Source of the DNA: Frankiales bacterium
Lineage (GTDB): Bacteria; Actinomycetota; Actinomycetes; Mycobacteriales; SCTD01
Assembly: GCA_025464795.1 (NCBI GenBank)
Contig: JAODNB010000137.1
Location: 1 to 5,639 of the forward strand
Length of the DNA stretch: 5,639 bases
Direction: 5' to 3'
Under the pieces are notes generated by a model that was not told where the DNA came from, searched no databases, and worked only from the letters and a program-made list of their open reading frames with translations. This document shows, in pieces, positions 4,995 to 5,639 of the stretch (position 1 is the first letter of the stretch; each line of letters starts with the position of its first letter). A program made the translations under genes and the position numbers.

Positions 4995-5639
4995 GTGCCG
5001 TCCACCTGGCAGCGGGTGCGCAAGGCGCAGTCCCGGCTGAGCACCGACGCGGTCCAGCAGATGGACGCGCTGCCCTGGTTCGCCAACCTGCCTCCCGCGC
5101 AGCGAGCCGACGTCGGGCTGGTCGTCCAGGCGGGCATCGCGGCGTTCACCGCCTGGTTGCGTGACGCTGCGACCGCGCCCGCCCCTGCGCCGGACGTCTT
5201 CGGTGCCGCGCCGCGAGAGCTGACGCGCTCTGTCAGCCTGAAGCAGACCGTGCAGCTCATCCGCGTCGTCGTCGACGTGCTCGAGACGCAGGTCCCTCAG
5301 CTCGCGGCGCCCGGGCACGAGCAGGACCTCAAGGAGGCGGTGCTCACCTACTCCCGTGAGATCGCGTTCGGTGCGGCCGAGGTCTATGCCGCGGCCGCGG
5401 AGGCTCGGGGAGCGTGGGACGCGCGCATCGAGGCAAGCGTCGTCGAGGCGCTCGTGCGGGACCAGGTCGGCGACCTGACGATGTCTCGGGCAGGCTCCCT
5501 CGGCTGGGGCCAGACGACCTGGGTGACAGCCCTCGCCTCGCGGATGCCCGATGGGCCGGTGGAGTCCCGGCTCGAGGACCTTCGCAGCCATGCCCGGCAC
5601 AGCGGGCTGTTCGCGCTCACCGGCGAGGCAGGCGGGGGC
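4995..5639 (+). CDS. PucR-family transcriptional regulator, FasR-like, N-terminal 215 codons (runs off right edge)
   Basis: The frame is open from GTG 4995 to the window edge without a stop. The N-terminal block QQMDALPWFANLPPAQ with LVVQAGIAAFTAWL (residues 21-55) is the hallmark of the actinobacterial PucR-like regulators related to Streptomyces coelicolor FasR, which activates the fabD-fabH-acpP-fabF fatty acid synthase genes. Next come ELTRSVSLKQTVQLIRVVVDVLE (75-97) and the helical YSREIAFGAAEVYAAAAEARGAWDARIEA (119-147), also typical. The start of the middle domain follows from about residue 150. Full members are about 400 residues with a C-terminal helix-turn-helix, which lies outside the window. 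GTG 4995 is chosen from GAAGGGGG just upstream and the family-like opening. In relatives the fab genes follow directly, so they are the expected next genes here. Family is firm; orthology to FasR is likely but unproven. Confidence 0.8.
   Translation, partial: MPSTWQRVRKAQSRLSTDAVQQMDALPWFANLPPAQRADVGLVVQAGIAAFTAWLRDAATAPAPAPDVFGAAPRELTRSVSLKQTVQLIRVVVDVLETQVPQLAAPGHEQDLKEAVLTYSREIAFGAAEVYAAAAEARGAWDARIEASVVEALVRDQVGDLTMSRAGSLGWGQTTWVTALASRMPDGPVESRLEDLRSHARHSGLFALTGEAGGG

Noticed and set aside
3756..5600. A 614-codon open frame on the minus strand covering the DedA-like, VOC and PucR genes
   Set aside because: Its product has low-complexity Arg/Pro/Gly/His-rich composition with no recognisable domain, and it lies opposite three genes with clear family motifs. 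Long antisense frames are expected in GC-rich DNA.
1..5639. CRISPR arrays, insertion sequences, integrases, toxin-antitoxin pairs, defence genes or rRNA/tRNA genes
   Set aside because: Scanning for direct repeats, terminal inverted repeats and characteristic protein motifs found none. All sizeable stretches are filled by metabolic, membrane or regulatory genes.

Overview
The window is GC-rich, tightly packed bacterial DNA that reads as an actinobacterium. The signs are heavy use of C or G at third codon positions, GTG starts, a wax ester synthase/diacylglycerol acyltransferase-type enzyme, a FasR-like PucR regulator, and several genes whose start codon lies 6-9 bases after a TANNNT -10 hexamer (the leaderless style common in Actinobacteria). 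A Nocardioides-like host would fit, but the genus is a guess.

Layout. At the left edge the 5' part of an SDR oxidoreductase reads leftwards (1-226, minus). Diverging from it is a probable rightward operon: a one-domain YegP/DUF1508 protein (337-516), an antibiotic-biosynthesis-monooxygenase-fold protein (538-822) and a WS/DGAT-family acyltransferase (851-2227). A weak hairpin follows. Next comes the only AT-rich stretch in the window, holding a near-ideal promoter wrapped in inverted repeats, in front of a YceI-family gene (2361-2912). YceI ends at a strong hairpin terminator. This terminator overlaps the 3' end of a convergent haloalkane-dehalogenase-like gene (2940-3897, minus), which carries a one-base frameshift that separates its nucleophile from its catalytic Asp and His. 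The dehalogenase diverges from a DedA/VTT-type membrane protein (3930-4553). This is followed in the same direction by a VOC/glyoxalase-like protein (4572-4955) and the first 215 codons of a PucR-family regulator resembling Streptomyces FasR (4995 to the right edge).

Function. Several genes touch lipid metabolism: the acyltransferase, the YceI lipocalin-fold protein, an SDR whose N-terminus looks like the ketoacyl-reductase-like RhlG group, and a regulator type that activates fatty acid synthesis genes. This is a theme and not a demonstrated pathway. I see no CRISPR array, insertion sequence, RNA gene or defence island. No clearly new system stands out. The best leads are the dehalogenase frameshift, the YceI control region and the repeated leaderless start motif.
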